DNA of 64,000 bases. Origin: Capra hircus (taxonomy: Eukaryota; Chordata; Mammalia; Artiodactyla; Bovidae). The notes beneath the pieces were generated by a model. The model worked only from the letters and a program-made list of their open reading frames with translations, was not told where the DNA came from and did no database searches. This document shows, one piece after another, positions 22,795-34,685 of this stretch; positions within the stretch are counted from its first letter, which is position 1; each line of letters opens with the position of its first letter. A program made the translations under genes and the position numbers. Location: positions 24,030,001 to 24,094,000 of the forward strand of contig NC_030836.1 of assembly GCF_001704415.2 (NCBI RefSeq). Direction: 5' to 3'.

Positions 22795-23010
22795 GGCTAG
22801 CCTTTGAAGGCTGACAGGAGTGGGGAAGGCAAGGTAGACACGGTGTGAGCAAAGGCCTGGAGGTGGCACTATCTATGGTAGGTTTTCCAGTTAATAGTCC
22901 AGGAAGACTGGCAAAGAGAGTGAGAGTGGGAGGCATGCTCAGTAAGTTGGGCACATTTAAGAGGGTGCAGCCTTGAATGCATGACTAAGGAGGCTGGCAT
23001 TTATTCTTGC
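22795..23010 (-). mobile_element. L2 relic, antisense
   Basis: GGAGTGGGGAAGGCAAGGTA and GTGTGAGCAAAGGCCTGGAG follow the antisense L2 3' region (..GGGAACAGCATGTGCAAAGGCC..). Its limits are vague. Confidence 0.5.
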
Positions 23011-25644
23011 TGGCTAAGAAGACAATGGATATGAACAGTCCTGGAGACAACCTAGGTTACAAGCAACTGCAGACAAGCCCAGCAAGAGCTACAGTCCCCA
23101 CTGCTCTTAATAGCCATGTTCGGCACTGTGCGCTCCTCACCCTGCTCATGCCTAAAAAGCCTTTTAGCAAAACTGAGCTGGGTCAATCCAGATTCTTCTG
23201 TGATGAACAAGAACAAGACAGTAGCTGCTACAGCTGAACAGAAGAGTCTTGAGGCAAACCTGAGGCTGGGGTGCCTGCTTGGGACCACAGGTTCACTGAG
23301 GCTAGGAGGATTCTGGGTGATAGAGAGTGAGGAACCTGGACCAGACATGGATGAACATCATTATGAAAAACCACATGGCTCATCGAAGAGACCAAGAGAG
23401 CAGCTACCTGAGGTACTGGTGGTTTTCTGGTACCAGATTCAGTTTCTGTGCATCCTCACAAAAACTCCTCCTTCCTTAAAGTTAGTTGTATTGGTTTATA
23501 ATTTCTAATTACTACAGATTATAATACAAGCAGTACCATGTTTCTGGATGGCCCACCAGAATGCCATGAGTTGTCCATGGAAGAAACCCCAATGGAACCC
23601 AGATAGCAACCTCTAGCTTGCAACATTTCCTGGGGGAAATCAATAAAGTAAATAAAATTTCAGACTTCCTAAAGCCTGTAGAAAGCCAGAATGCTATAAC
23701 ACAAAAGGAATGGGAATCCTATTGCAAAGACCACACCTGACATGGATGAATGGTCAGTCAAAATGCACAAAGAACCCAGCCAAAGGTAGATCCTTGAAAG
23801 AGCAGTCCTGTAAGTTAGAGATGAGACTGAGTGAGGTTAACTCAGACAACTATACCCGAAGAAGAAACATCTTACACACAAGTCAGTATCCTTTCCTTGA
23901 CACAGCTGGTGACCGCTTCCTTCTACTACAGTAGATGAAGTGACTTCTCTGATCACTGAGTGACATAAACTATGGGTTGCCCCTCATAACAATTCCCCTC
24001 TCCCTGCTAAACAGTGAACTGTTTAGTGAGGCAGATGACCACTTAGAATATAATGTGCATTTCCCAACCTGCCTTGCAGGTAGGATTCAGTCATGTGACT
24101 AAGTCCTAGCCAATGAAATGGAAGTAAAAGCATCATGCGGTAGCTTCCATAAACTTCCCTTAGTCTCTTCTTTCCCCTTTCCTCTATCTTGCTACCTGGA
24201 ATGTGGGTGTGGTGGCTGGAACTGTGTCTTGAACCATGGGCATAGGAAACACACCCTGATTGTGGCAAAGACAGAAGGAGCCTGAGTCTCTCAGGACTTG
24301 GAGGGACCTGCCTTACCAGCCCTAGAATGATTCTTTTCAGATCTTGACATACAACACAAATCTCTCTCTCATTTCAAATAATGTTATTTCATATCTCTGA
24401 TACAGTCCAACCTAACTCTGAGTGAAAAAGCAACACTATATAAATCTGAAGTGTGTATGTTCCCTTTCATCTGAGTTTAAAGAGGTATATAAAGGTGACA
24501 CATGATCAATCATAGAAATCTCAATACTGGACAAATAAAGGCTTCCAAGTGTAAGGATGAACAAAGGGAAAGAACTTTTTGGATATATAGCAATATTAAG
24601 CAGTTCCAAAGAAAGGGTTGATATGAGATGATATACAGCCCTAAAAGCAAAACAGAACTATAAAAAATCTCCAAATTGTATTATCAATATGCTCTAGAAG
24701 CTATTACATCTATAAAACAGGATCAATTTGGCAATTAAAGGGATAAAATCTACATATAGTTTTCTTAAACAAGGAAAGAATAACTAATGGATTTTAGAAT
24801 ACAGTGAAGGCGATAAAGGGCAGGTTAAGTGCTGCAGAAGTCTGGGTGTCCCTGATTATTCCCCTTAAACATGCTAAGCTGTCATTATTTTTACTCAAGT
24901 TTGCAACACAATCTATCCTACTCTTTCCAACATCTGACTTAACCTGTTTCACCAAGAATATTAAGTGTATTAGGTATGAAACCCCTCAAACTTTTTCTAT
25001 ATACCTATAGTTTATCTTTATGTGGCTTGCTCTCTCATCAAAACACCCTCTCATTGAAGAGGAAGATGGATCTTTTCCCATTCTTAGGCCCGTCTCTATT
25101 CCTGATCTCGTCCTTTTCTGATTTCTCTAAGATCAGGACCTTGTTCTTCCTCTTTCCCTATATTGTTACACTTTCACTCTTTGCCAGATCCTTTTGTGCA
25201 GACTGAAGATATGCTTAAGTTACCTATCTTTTTAAAAGTCCTCCAGTTATTCATCCTCCACTAGTACTGCATCACCGAGCATCTCCTGCACCAGACATGG
25301 TCCTCAAAACAGCCGGAGCCCTCACTACCTCTATTTTCTCACCCCTAAGCACTCATTTTTAAATAAGTTGCTTAGATAAGTTGCTAAATAAGTTGATTTT
25401 CCTTGTTATGAAATTATATGTGTTAATTATAGAAAGTTGGAAAAGTATAAAAGAATTTATCCACAGATCTGTGACTTAGAAACAATTAAGTGAATCTTTC
25501 AGAGATGTTTCTATTCATCTAGTTTCTATATATTAAAATACAAAATTGAATCAGACTCTAATTATAGTTTCATAGGCTTTTACTCACTTTAAGAATATCT
25601 TGTAATTTTTCTATATAATCAAGTTCTCTTTAGAAATACATTCA
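23011..25644. other. mostly unique DNA with one LTR-like trace
   Basis: The stretch 24040-24350 (CATGTGACTAAGTCCTAGCC, CTGCCTTACCAGCCCTAGAA) resembles an old mammalian LTR. The 130-codon frame at 23116-23508 (+) and its antisense partner have no recognisable domain. The rest is AT-rich and unremarkable. Confidence 0.4.
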
Positions 25645-26360
25645 CTGAAATAACAACTTGTACATGAATGTTCACAGCAGCCCTCATTACAATAGCCAGA
25701 ATAGAAGGTGAAAACAACCCAAATATTCTTCGGCTGACGAATGGACAAACAAAATGTGTTATACCTATACAAGGGATATTATTTAGTCATAAAAAGGGAT
25801 GAAATAGTATCTATGAAAGTGAAAGTTGCACAGTCGTGTCTGACTCTTTGCGACCCCATGAACTGTAGCCTTCCCTGTTCCTCTGTCCATGGAATTCTCC
25901 AGGCGAGAATACTGGAGTAGGTTTGCCATTTCCTTCTCCAGGGGGTCTTCCTGACCCGAGGATCGAACCCAGATATCCTGCATTGCAGGCAGATTCTTTA
26001 CCAACTGAGCCGCTAGGGAAGCCCAGTATCTATAATGCTGCATAGACAAATCCTGAAAATGTTAAGAAGCCATACACAGAGGCCACGTATTTTATGAATC
26101 TGTAGATATGAAAAGTCCAGAAGAGGCAAATCCATAGAGACGGAAAGTGGATTAATGGTTGCCAGGGGCTGGGGGAGGGTCAATGAAGAGTAAGGGCTTA
26201 GTGGGTAGGTGTGTGTGTGTGTGGAGGGGAGGCATGATAAAAATATTCTGGAACTAGATAAGGGTGATGTGTATGTACCAATGCCATTGTTGTACACCTT
26301 ATAATGGTTAAAATATTCAACTTTAAGATTATATGTATTTTACCACAATAAAAAGATATT
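25645..26360 (+). mobile_element. old L1 3' end split by a Bov-tA
   Basis: GTTCACAGCAGCCCTCATTA, GAAAACAACCCAAATATTCT, GGTTGCCAGGGGCTGGGGGA and TATTTTACCACAATAAAAAG match the 3' UTR of old mammalian L1 (L1M). A Bov-tA at 25815-26024 interrupts it. A (GT)n run lies near 26210-26221. Confidence 0.85.
25815..26024 (-). mobile_element. Bov-tA SINE inserted in L1
   Basis: A full antisense copy runs from GAAAGTGAAAGTTGCACAGT to CCGCTAGGGAAGCCC. The exact 9-bp duplication AGTATCTAT is at 25806-25814 and 26025-26033. Confidence 0.96.
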
Positions 26361-26518
26361 TAATAGTTGTTCCCCCTAGAACAGATAAGTGACACAAATG
26401 CCACAATAATTCATTAATGACTCATCCACAGGTATGAGTCATTAATACATAGTCATTCTTTAGCAGGGACCTATGAAAATTGGACATGGAGAAGGAAGTT
26501 TTAAGGTAGGAAGGCAGA

Positions 26519-26633
26519 GGGAATTCCCCGGCTGTCCAGTAGTTGGGACTCCGTGCTTTCACTGCAGAGGTGCCTGGTCGGGAAACTAAGAGCCTGCAAG
26601 CCACATGGCATGGCTAAAAAATAAATAAATAAG
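26519..26633 (+). mobile_element. CHR-2 type SINE
   Basis: GGAATTCCCCGGCTGTCCAG through CACATGGCATGGCTAAAAAA and an (AAAT)n tail. The exact 10-bp duplication GGAAGGCAGA is at 26509-26518 and 26634-26643. Confidence 0.92.
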
Positions 26634-26643
26634 GGAAGGCAGA

Positions 26644-27570
26644 ACACAATGGGAAAAAGAGCCTCCTTGGCATCACCCAGAGTGAGTGCATTTTGGCACT
26701 TAGAGGGCCAGTTAGCAAAGAAATGAATGGAGAAAGGAAGAGAGGTGGAAGCAAAGGAAGACTTTGGTTTACTTCTCTAGATTTGTAGTACAAGCCCCAC
26801 AAGTGGCTTGGAAAAGACGGCTGGGAAAGTACAAGACACACTAGCATGAACTGTAAACTGCTTAGGAGTCTATCACTGCCTTTTCATTACTGTAGTCCTA
26901 AAGGTTGACACAATGTCAGTTACATAGTAGGTGGTAGGTGCTCCATAAACTTTTTTAATTTAAAGGAATAATGGAAATGTCATAGTTTTGTCATAATATT
27001 TGCTTGTACATAACAGAAACTTCGTCAAATTAATTTAAGTAAGTTTAGCATGAGGATAAAGATGAATTTCCCACAATCCAACTGCAGAATGCACAGCAAG
27101 GTCTTGTGAGAACAGAACAATTGTCCATTCTTTTCCTCTACCTGGAGCCATGCAGATCTCTCACCTTGACTCCTTTGTCCATATCTAATCTACTCTTCCT
27201 CTTACAGATTAGTTTCCTCTGCAAAACTTTTAGTTTCTATTCTTTCAAAATTCTAGCTGCATGAAGCTTTGGGTAGACATGTTGACTGCTTTGCATGCCT
27301 ACAACTCCAATGAACAACACTGCTGACCCACTCAATCTCAGCTTGATTCAAGTGTCTACATCAGAAAAGTGGCTGTGACTAGGCTGGAATCATGAAGTTC
27401 TCTGGACTGTCTCTTCTAGGCTATGAATAAGAGATTTTCAAAGATGGATCATTGTTTGTGGAGGCAATGGTAATGCTATGAATGGATAAGCACAAAGTTA
27501 AGGGAATCATATTCCACCCTTTGAAGCTTTGGGCTACAGCCCATGGTCCAATGAAAATGTCTTTAGGCTA
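26644..27570. other. unique or very old DNA
   Basis: No gene recognised. The stretch 27000-27480 has the texture of an ancient interspersed repeat, but I cannot name it. Confidence 0.35.
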
Positions 27571-27582
27571 TAAAGTGTCACT

Positions 27583-27812
27583 GTGTGTGCGTGCGTGCTA
27601 AGTCACTTCAGTCGTGTCCGACTCTGTGCGACCCTATAGACTGTAGCCTGCCGGGCTCCTCTGTACATGGGATTCTCCAGGCAAGAATACTCGAGTGGGT
27701 TGCCATGCCCTCTTCCAAGAGATCTTCCCAACCCTTGGGTTGAACCTGCACTTCTTAGGTCTCCTGCATTGGCGGGCAGATTCTTTACCACTAGTGCCAC
27801 CCGGGAAGCTCC
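27583..27812 (-). mobile_element. Bov-tA SINE
   Basis: An antisense copy with a (GTGC)n-like tail side, GTCGTGTCCGACTCTGTGCG core and CACCCGGGAAGCTCC head. The flanks TAAAGTGTCACT / TAAAATGCCACT (27571-27582, 27813-27824) form a duplication with two mismatches. Confidence 0.93.
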
Positions 27813-28084
27813 TAAAATGCCACTAGAGTCATTGAAATACCATCAGCAGGATGCTCCAATGACTCATCTGCTTCTCAAGTCACTATTTTTCAAATGGATG
27901 CTAGCCTCCGCAAATGGAGATCAAGCTACAAGGGTAATCACTTAGTCATGACATATATTGCGCAAGATTCCCTTCTAAAATTAGCATCTTGTCTCTGCTT
28001 TCCATGGGCACTCTGAGTCCACAGGACTATTAAGAGCCCACAGTCAGCCAACGATGAAAATCAGAGTCCCTCCCTAATGTGCAA

Positions 28085-28545
28085 ATAGCAAACACTTTTC
28101 TTTTCTTTTCAACTAAAGTATAACTGACCTATAATACTGTGCTAGTTTCAGGCACACAACATAGAGATTCAGTATTTCTACACAGGAAAAATGATCACCA
28201 TGATAAGTCTAGTTACTATCTGTCATCATACAAAGTTACTATATTATTATTGACTATATTCCGCACGCTGTGCATTTCATCCCTGTGACTTATTTTATAA
28301 CTGGAAGTTTGTACCTCTTAATCTCCTTTACCTATTTCACTTATCCCCTCAACCCCTCCTCTCCGGCAACCACCTGTTTGTTTTCTGTATCTATGCATCT
28401 GTTTCTTTTGCATTACATTTGCTTTGTTTTTAGATTCCACATATAAGAGAAACTGTATGGTATTTGTCTTTATCTGACTTATTTCACTTGGCATAATATC
28501 CTTTAGATCCATCCATGTTGTTGCAAACAGTAAGCATTCTTTTCC
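28085..28545 (-). mobile_element. old L1 3' region, antisense
   Basis: CAACTAAAGTATAACTGACC, GTGCTAGTTTCAGGCACACA, ATTCCACATATAAGAGAAAC and CATCCATGTTGTTGCAAAC are the antisense signature of the L1M 3' UTR. Confidence 0.85.
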
Positions 28546-28915
28546 TTCTTTTTTTTTTTGCAATCTTTCTGAAATTTCCAGGATTTCAACCTTTCTAGCA
28601 ACATGCATAGAAGCACCTAGGAACCAATGTGTTAATTTGGATTAACCAGTAGTGTTGAGGCGTGCAAGAAAACAGTAGCTTTCTACAGTGAGTCCACCTG
28701 GTACTGATGGTCTGAGGGAGTCTTTAGACTCTTTAAGGGTCCCCTAAGTGGCCTGAGGGGGCAAGGCTACCTCCAAGTCCCATCTTATTCTTGAAGCTTT
28801 CTGTTGTTTTTTTTTTTTAAGCATTTACATGCAGAGTTTAACACATATCAAGTTAAAAAGTTAGACCTAGAAAAAATAACATAAATGCGGTATACCTTAG
28901 TATTTGCTTGTACAT
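28546..28915. other. unique DNA with T-tracts
   Basis: T-tracts at about 28548-28559 and 28808-28819. Nothing else recognised. Confidence 0.4.
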
Positions 28916-28922
28916 ATTGTTA

Positions 28923-29127
28923 CTGGTGGCTCAGATGGTAAAGAATTTAGACGCAGTGCAGGAGACCTGGGTTCTATCCCTGGGTTGGGAAGATCCCCTG
29001 GAGAAGGGAACAGCTACCCACTCCAGAATGCTGGCCTGGAGAATCCCATGGACAGAGGAGACTGGTGGGTTACAGTCCATGGGGCGCTGAAGAACTGAAC
29101 ACGACTGAGTGACTTTCACTTCACTTC
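28923..29127 (+). mobile_element. Bov-tA SINE, slightly 5'-truncated
   Basis: It starts at CTGGTGGCTCAGATGGTAAA and ends at CGACTGAGTGACTTTCACTT. The 7-bp duplication ATTGTTA is at 28916-28922 and 29128-29134. Confidence 0.93.
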
Positions 29128-29134
29128 ATTGTTA

Positions 29135-30022
29135 TAACAACAGTGGATCAAAATACATGCTGAATAGTTAAGGGAAAAATATATGCATTTCCTTCATTCT
29201 GGTATTCTGCACTGTGTTTTAATTAGTGTAACAACAAGACTCTCGAAAGCCACCATGTGGACAAAATTTTTACAAAATGATTTATTACTGAAAGGCCCTA
29301 ATTCCAAGTGTTAGCATATTAGTTTCCAAATGTCTATAATCTAATGCTTTGTTTCTAAAATCCTTAGTGGGTCCCGGACAGAGTTGTGTCCTAAAAAGGA
29401 AAAAGATAAGTTCCAGTTCTTTTCTCAAAATACTTTTTAAAATCATTCTTTTTTAAAAATCTTTGAAGGCCTACGCTGTTGGTTAACTTGAGAGAGCGCT
29501 GGGGTTGACTGACAGTATCTGTCAGAGGCAATGAACTCCACTCCAACGTTGCCTTTATGCTGGTGTGTCAAGTTGCTCAACTGTGACCCTTCCATCTGTT
29601 CCAGCTAATCTGAAAGTCATTTAGACCCGCGTCCCCATTCATCTGAAACACAGCACATTCTCCTGTTAACACACATATGCAAAGTTGGCTGCTGTCAGCA
29701 ACCTATGGGTTTTTTCGAAAAGTCTCACTTACAACATCTGTATAAACATTTATACAACAGAAAATCCATTTATTGGCTATTACTGCTTTCCTAACTTAAC
29801 TTTTCAGACATTTCTAAGTACAGGGCCATTTTGGATATTTAGTATCTATTGTCACCCCAAATTAATTTTTAAACAGGAATGGTCACTTGACTTTGACATT
29901 TCAAAAAAAGGCATTCTGTGTTATGTATTAAGACTTCTTGCGAATTCATGATCTTATTTTCAAGGATCCAGTTTACAATCGAAAATCTTTTCTTTTTTAA
30001 AAAATAAGTTTGGGAGGAAGCA
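29135..30022. other. unique AT-rich DNA
   Basis: No gene or repeat recognised. Confidence 0.4.
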
Positions 30023-30135
30023 GTCTAATTCATCAGACCTACTAAATCAGAATCCCTGGAGTGGGACTCTGGCAATCTGTTTATTCAAAAAGTCCTCCAA
30101 GTGATTTTGAAAATCAACCAGTTTCAGAAACAACT
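30023..30135 (+). mobile_element. MER5A fragment (hAT-Charlie)
   Basis: CATCAGACCTACTAAATCAG, CTCTGGCAATCTGTTTATTC and AAGTCCTCCAAGTGATTTTG match the central and right parts of MER5A. Confidence 0.7.
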
Positions 30136-31261
30136 GATCTGATTTACTTACACTTTACTAAGATGCCTGGTAATACATGACTCTCTTTTCTTATTTGTAT
30201 GACTCTAATAAGATTCTATTAAGTAAATCATTTAACTAAAAGTAAAAAAAAAAAAAGAAGAAGAAGAAGTGTAATTAAAAAAAAAACAGGAAAGCTTATT
30301 TGAGGGATTTACATAGCATTTCCTTGCATTATGTGTAAATTGAAATTGCATTTGGATGTAACACAATAGGAATACTCATACTGTGCTAAGTGAATTAAGA
30401 CCTCCTTTGGTACAGACCTTTAAAAAATATTGCTTTGCTTTATTTTAACCTGTTTCCTTCTCTGTACTTAACCGTGTTAGATCTGCACCATGCAGCCCTT
30501 GTGTGATCTTGTGTAGAACCTGTATGACCCCGAGTGAGTTACTTCTCTCTGTGACTTAGTTTATATGAGGGAATTAAAATGATTTCCAAAGTCCCATCTA
30601 ACTCTGACAGTGCCTGGGGACCTAAAACCAGTTCTAGACAACCTTTCCTCCTTATAAAATCACTTCTAGCCTAGAATGCAATCTCCAACCAGACATAATT
30701 AGGGGATCACAAAGATAAAAAGTTATCAAGGTATTTCTGGATAGTATTTTTGAGGTTTAGGAGTTTAAGTTTAAGGGACTACCCTTTGTGAAATGTTCCT
30801 AGAATCTAAATTGACAGCCCTAGCTCCAAAAGGTTTTTTTCACTTGTCTATTCACAAAATGTGCCACTCTCTCCTTAGAGGTTCTATTTCCAACCATCAA
30901 AGGTTCTTTATGTTACATCTGTTGAATTTGTCCTTCCATCTACACCCCTATCTCCTCTTTGTGTCTCGAACATGTGCGGCTGAAAATAACTTAAAACTTC
31001 TGACGAGCTATAAGATCTTGAACAAATCATTTAATCTTCTCAAGCTTTAGGGTTTTTTTTTTTTTTTTTTCATTTGTAAGATGGAAATAATGCCTGCTTG
31101 AGTAGAAAATAGCTCCTAGGTGCAAAAGAAATGAGAGAGAAGCACTTTTTAAACTCAGCTTGCTGTGCAGATGTCACTCTCTGGAGTAAGGTGGTCCTCC
31201 TCTGTGTCACTCCTGTGAATAAAGTATCATCTACTGAATGACTATTTGGAGACACTTTTAA
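30136..31261. other. unique DNA, A-rich tracts, MIR trace
   Basis: An A-run followed by (AAG)n lies at 30244-30269. A MIR-like trace (TGACCCCGAGTGAGTTACTT) lies at 30500-30620 on the plus strand. A T-tract of about 19 bases lies at 31051-31070. No gene. Confidence 0.45.
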
Positions 31262-31271
31262 AGAAAAATGG

Positions 31272-31427
31272 CTGCAGAAGGGAACAGCTACCCACTCCAG
31301 GATTCTTGCCTGGAGAATACCCATGGACAGAGGAGCCTGGCCGGCTACAGTTCATAAGGCCACACAGAATTGGACATGACTGAAGCAACTTAGCACACAG
31401 CACACATGTACACATGGAGAAAAATGG
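31272..31427 (+). mobile_element. Bov-tA SINE, 5'-truncated
   Basis: Only the 3' half is present (GGGAACAGCTACCCACTCCA to GACTGAAGCAACTTAGCACA). The exact 10-bp duplication AGAAAAATGG is at 31262-31271 and 31428-31437, so the truncation happened at insertion. Confidence 0.92.
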
Positions 31428-31489
31428 AAGGGAACTGAAAATGTGTATCAAAAACTCTTAAACTTTAGGCATAATAAATTTATTTCTAA

Positions 31490-31880
31490 GAACATACCAA
31501 ATTGTGCCTTCTATTTTTGCATAAAGATGTCCATCAAAGCATGTCTATAATAGCCCATATGACAATCAATCCAATGTCCACGAGTAAATCATTATCTAGT
31601 CATCATTGAAATACTATGTAGCCATTCAAAATGGTGTTTTAGAAAACTATTTAATGACTTTGGAAATGCTCAAACTACATAGCAAGGAGTTTAAAAAAGA
31701 TGCAGACCTGCATTTAAGTACTATTGCAATTTTATGGCAAAATATATTGTCTAAATATATGTTAAGGAAAAAAAGATAAATTGAAGTATTTATAGTGACT
31801 GTCAATAATAGGGGTATAGATAATGTCTATTTTCTGTTTGTCTCTGTATTTTGCAAATTTTTTTTAATGTATTTTTTTTA
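31490..31880 (+). mobile_element. old L1 3' end relic
   Basis: ATAAAGATGTCCATCAAAGC, GAAATACTATGTAGCCATTC and ATATATGTTAAGGAAAAAAA follow the order of a diverged L1M 3' end. Subfamily unsure. Confidence 0.5.
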
Positions 31881-32202
31881 AAAGGCATCAATTCCTTCTC
31901 TCCTAAATTCCAAATCATATATTCATTCATCCATCAAAACACTGAGGATCGCCTGTCCTCCGCAGGACATGGTGGAGACTTGGAGGTGGGAAATACGGTT
32001 ATAGGCTTTACAGAGCTTACAGTCTAGAAGGAGAAATACTGTTCCTTATACAATGAAAGGTAGTAATAAGAAAAGGGTCCTTAGAACAGTACAAGTGAGT
32101 TGCCATAGAAATTAAGAGAGGAAGTTTCTTTGAGGATGGAACACATAAACTGTTTATTAAATCCTGTAGGAAAGACTACTGATATAATAAGCAGTTGATA
32201 GA
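31881..32202. other. L2-like trace
   Basis: GGTTATAGGCTTTACAGAGC followed by TTACAGTCTAGAAGG near 32000-32030 is typical of antisense L2. The rest is unremarkable. Confidence 0.35.
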
Positions 32203-32423
32203 AATGCGAAGAACTAACTCCTTAGAAAAGACCCTGATGATGCGGAAGTTGAAAGGCAGGAGCAGAAGGGGATGAGGATGAGATGGTTGGATGGCATCAC
32301 CCACTTGATGGACATGAGTTTGAGCAAGCTCTGGGAGCTGGTGATAGACAGGGAAGCCTGGCGTGCTGCACTCCATGGGGTTGCAGAGTCGGACAGGGCT
32401 GAGCTACTGAACTGACTGAGAAA
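32203..32423 (+). mobile_element. BovB LINE 3' end
   Basis: CTCCTTAGAAAAGACCCTGA, GGATGGCATCACCCACTTGA and GCCTGGCGTGCTGCACTCCA end at TGAGCTACTGAACTGACTGA. It is a 220-bp 5'-truncated copy. Confidence 0.92.
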
Positions 32424-32765
32424 TACTTTAATACGATTAGAGTTTACACAGACTATACCTTCTCATCAGGAAATGAAAAGCATTTAAACTTTTACTTACT
32501 AGAATGCTCTTATCAAATTCAGTCCTAGCCTGGTGAACCCCATATTTTTCCAGAAAAAAACCCATGAAATTAAACTCATCAGCAATCCATTCTTAAGAGG
32601 TGATATACCCAAGAAATAATCTGAAGAGACTTCAAATAGCACAAGGTCACCAAAATCATATGAGGGCACTTGGATTCTTCTAGTTACTCTTTCAGTCCCC
32701 TAAACTCAGGAGTACAATGCCAAAGACAAAAATGCGGGTACCAAAGTGAAGAGGAAAAGAACACT
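32424..32765. other. unique non-coding DNA
   Basis: Nothing recognised before the tandem duplication. Confidence 0.4.
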
Positions 32766-32955
32766 TTCTATCCAGAGTCCAGAATTCTCTAAGAAAGAAA
32801 ATAAATATAGTTGAAGTCTATGATGCTGAACCCCATAGTAGAAATAAAAATAAAATTGTGTTCTATCCAGAGTCCAGAATTCTCTAAGAAAGAAAATAAT
32901 AATAGTTGAAGTCTATGATGCTGAACCCCACAGTAGAAATAAAAATAAAATTGTC
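32766..32955. repeat. 95-bp direct tandem duplication
   Basis: Copies at 32766-32860 and 32861-32955 both run TTCTATCCAGAGTCCAGAAT ... AAATAAAAATAAAATTGT. By eye they differ at about four positions, so they are roughly 96% identical. It resembles no known satellite and lies outside recognised elements. Confidence 0.95.
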
Positions 32956-32989
32956 CACAGATCTATCCCATCTTCCACCTGCAACAGCA

Positions 32990-33375
32990 TCATTTTTTAT
33001 TTTTAATTGAGTTATTTGCTTTTTGCTGCTGAGTTGTGTGAGTTCCTTATATATTTTTTATGTTAACCCCTTATCAGATATATGGTTTGCAAATATATTC
33101 TCCCATTCTGTGGGTAGCCTTTTCATTTTGTTGATTGCTTCCTTTGTTGTATAGAAGCCTTTTAGTTTAGTGTAATTCTATCAGTTCATTTTTGCTTTTG
33201 TTGCCTGTGCTATGCGTGTCATTTTCCCCAAATCATTGCCAAGACTGATGTCAAGAAGCTTTTTCTTTGCTTTCTTCTAGGAGATGAATAGTTTCATGTT
33301 AATACATTTCAAGTTAATTTTTGTGGGTGATGTAAGATGAGGACCCAATTTCATTCTTTTGTTTATGAATCCCTA
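32990..33375 (-). mobile_element. L1 fragment, antisense
   Basis: TGAGTTCCTTATATATTTTT, CAGATATATGGTTTGCAAAT, GTGGGTAGCCTTTTCATTTT and GATGAGGACCCAATTTCATT are antisense L1 ORF2 3' sequence. Confidence 0.85.
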
Positions 33376-33384
33376 GGTCGCAAG

Positions 33385-34192
33385 AATGAGTCAATGTATG
33401 CAAACCAACAAATGTGATACACCACATTAGCAGAATAAAGGATAAAATAGTATAATTGTCTCAACAGACAGAAAAAGCATTTGAAAAATTCAACATGTTT
33501 TTCATGATAGAAATTCTCAGCAACTTCAGTACAGAAGGAATGTATCTCAACGTGATAAAGGCCATATATCACAAACCCACAGCTAACATCAAAATCAATA
33601 GTGAAAAGTTGGAAGCTCTTCTTCTAAGACCAGGAATAAGACAAGGGCACCCACTCTTTCATTTCCAATCAATATAGTACCAGAATTTTGTAATGTATTT
33701 AAATGTTGAATCACCATGTTGTACACATGAAATAAATGTAGTATTGTATGTCAACCGCATTTAAAAGAAAACACTGGAAAATCTAGCCAGAGCAATTAGG
33801 CAAACAAAAGAAGTAAAGGGCATTCAAATTGGAAAGGAAAGAGTTAAACTACCCCTGTTTGCAGACGATGTGATCTTATATAAAGAAAATCCTAAAGATT
33901 CCAGTAAAATGTTGTTAGAACTAATAAATGGATTCAGTAAAGTTGCAGGATATAAAATCAACATATAAAAATCAGTTGTGTTTCTATATACTATATACTA
34001 AGAACAAGCTAATCAAAAAAGAAATTTAAAAATCCCATTTACAATGCAATCAAAAAATGAAATATTTAGAAATGAATTTAACCAAGGAGGTAAAAGATCT
34101 GTACAGTGAAATCGCTACAATGAAAACTATAAAAGTTTGATGAAAGACACTAAGAAGACATACATAAATGGGAGTATCCTGCATTCATAGAT
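33385..34192 (+). mobile_element. L1 ORF2 relic with RT motif
   Basis: This is decayed L1 reverse-transcriptase coding sequence in sense orientation: ACATCAAAATCAATAGTGAA, then the catalytic FADD motif (TTTGCAGACGAT at 33858-33869), then TAAAAGATCTGTACAGTGAA. Stops and a nested fragment at 33676-33768 break it. It lies head to head with the antisense L1 at 32990-33375. Confidence 0.85.
33676..33768 (+). mobile_element. short L1 3' terminus nested in L1 ORF2
   Basis: TTGAATCACCATGTTGTACA and GTAGTATTGTATGTCAACCG are the last bases of an L1 3' UTR, here inside ORF2 sequence of another L1. Confidence 0.65.
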
Positions 34193-34290
34193 TTGTTGGA
34201 GTAGGAAATGGCAACCCACTCCAGTATTCTCGCCTGGGAAATCCCACAGACAGAGGAGACTGGCAGGCTACAGTTCACGGAGAGAAAGAA
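34193..34290 (+). mobile_element. Bov-tA fragment
   Basis: GGCAACCCACTCCAGTATTC through CAGGCTACAGTTCACGGAG. Both ends are missing. Confidence 0.85.
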
Positions 34291-34576
34291 GCTGAAACAA
34301 ACATCCCAAATTGACACCCTTTTCGCTGCTTTGCCCCAGAGCCAGCACAGTAAGGGTTCTGTCAATACTCGCAGAATATAGGAAAGTTACTTGTCCCAGA
34401 GTTCCTGGGACAGCCCTGGCTTCTGCCTGATGTCCTAGCATACTTATTTCCTTTCACTCTCACAGTGGTCCCAGGTTGGATAATACATATTCAGGAGCTC
34501 TTGGGTCCACTGAACTCAGGAGGGGGACAGCCCCAGAGAATGTTGGTATCTGGTATCTTGGTATGTTGGTGACGGT

Positions 34577-34685
34577 GGTATCCGAATGAATCAGATAATG
34601 TTAATGCTGGTATCTGAGTGAATTAGAGAATGTTAATGCTGATATCTGAACAAACCAGATACACTGGTATCTGAATGAATCTCAG
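34577..34685. repeat. short minisatellite, 32-bp unit
   Basis: Units start at 34577, 34609, 34641 and 34666 with GGTATCYGARTGAA-like heads and AATGTTAATGCT tails. The first two are the best matched; the third is shortened to 25 bp. Confidence 0.8.

Noticed and set aside
34577..34685. CRISPR-like array from 32-bp spaced repeats
   Set aside because: This is mammalian DNA with directly abutting degenerate units and no unique spacers; it is a short minisatellite.
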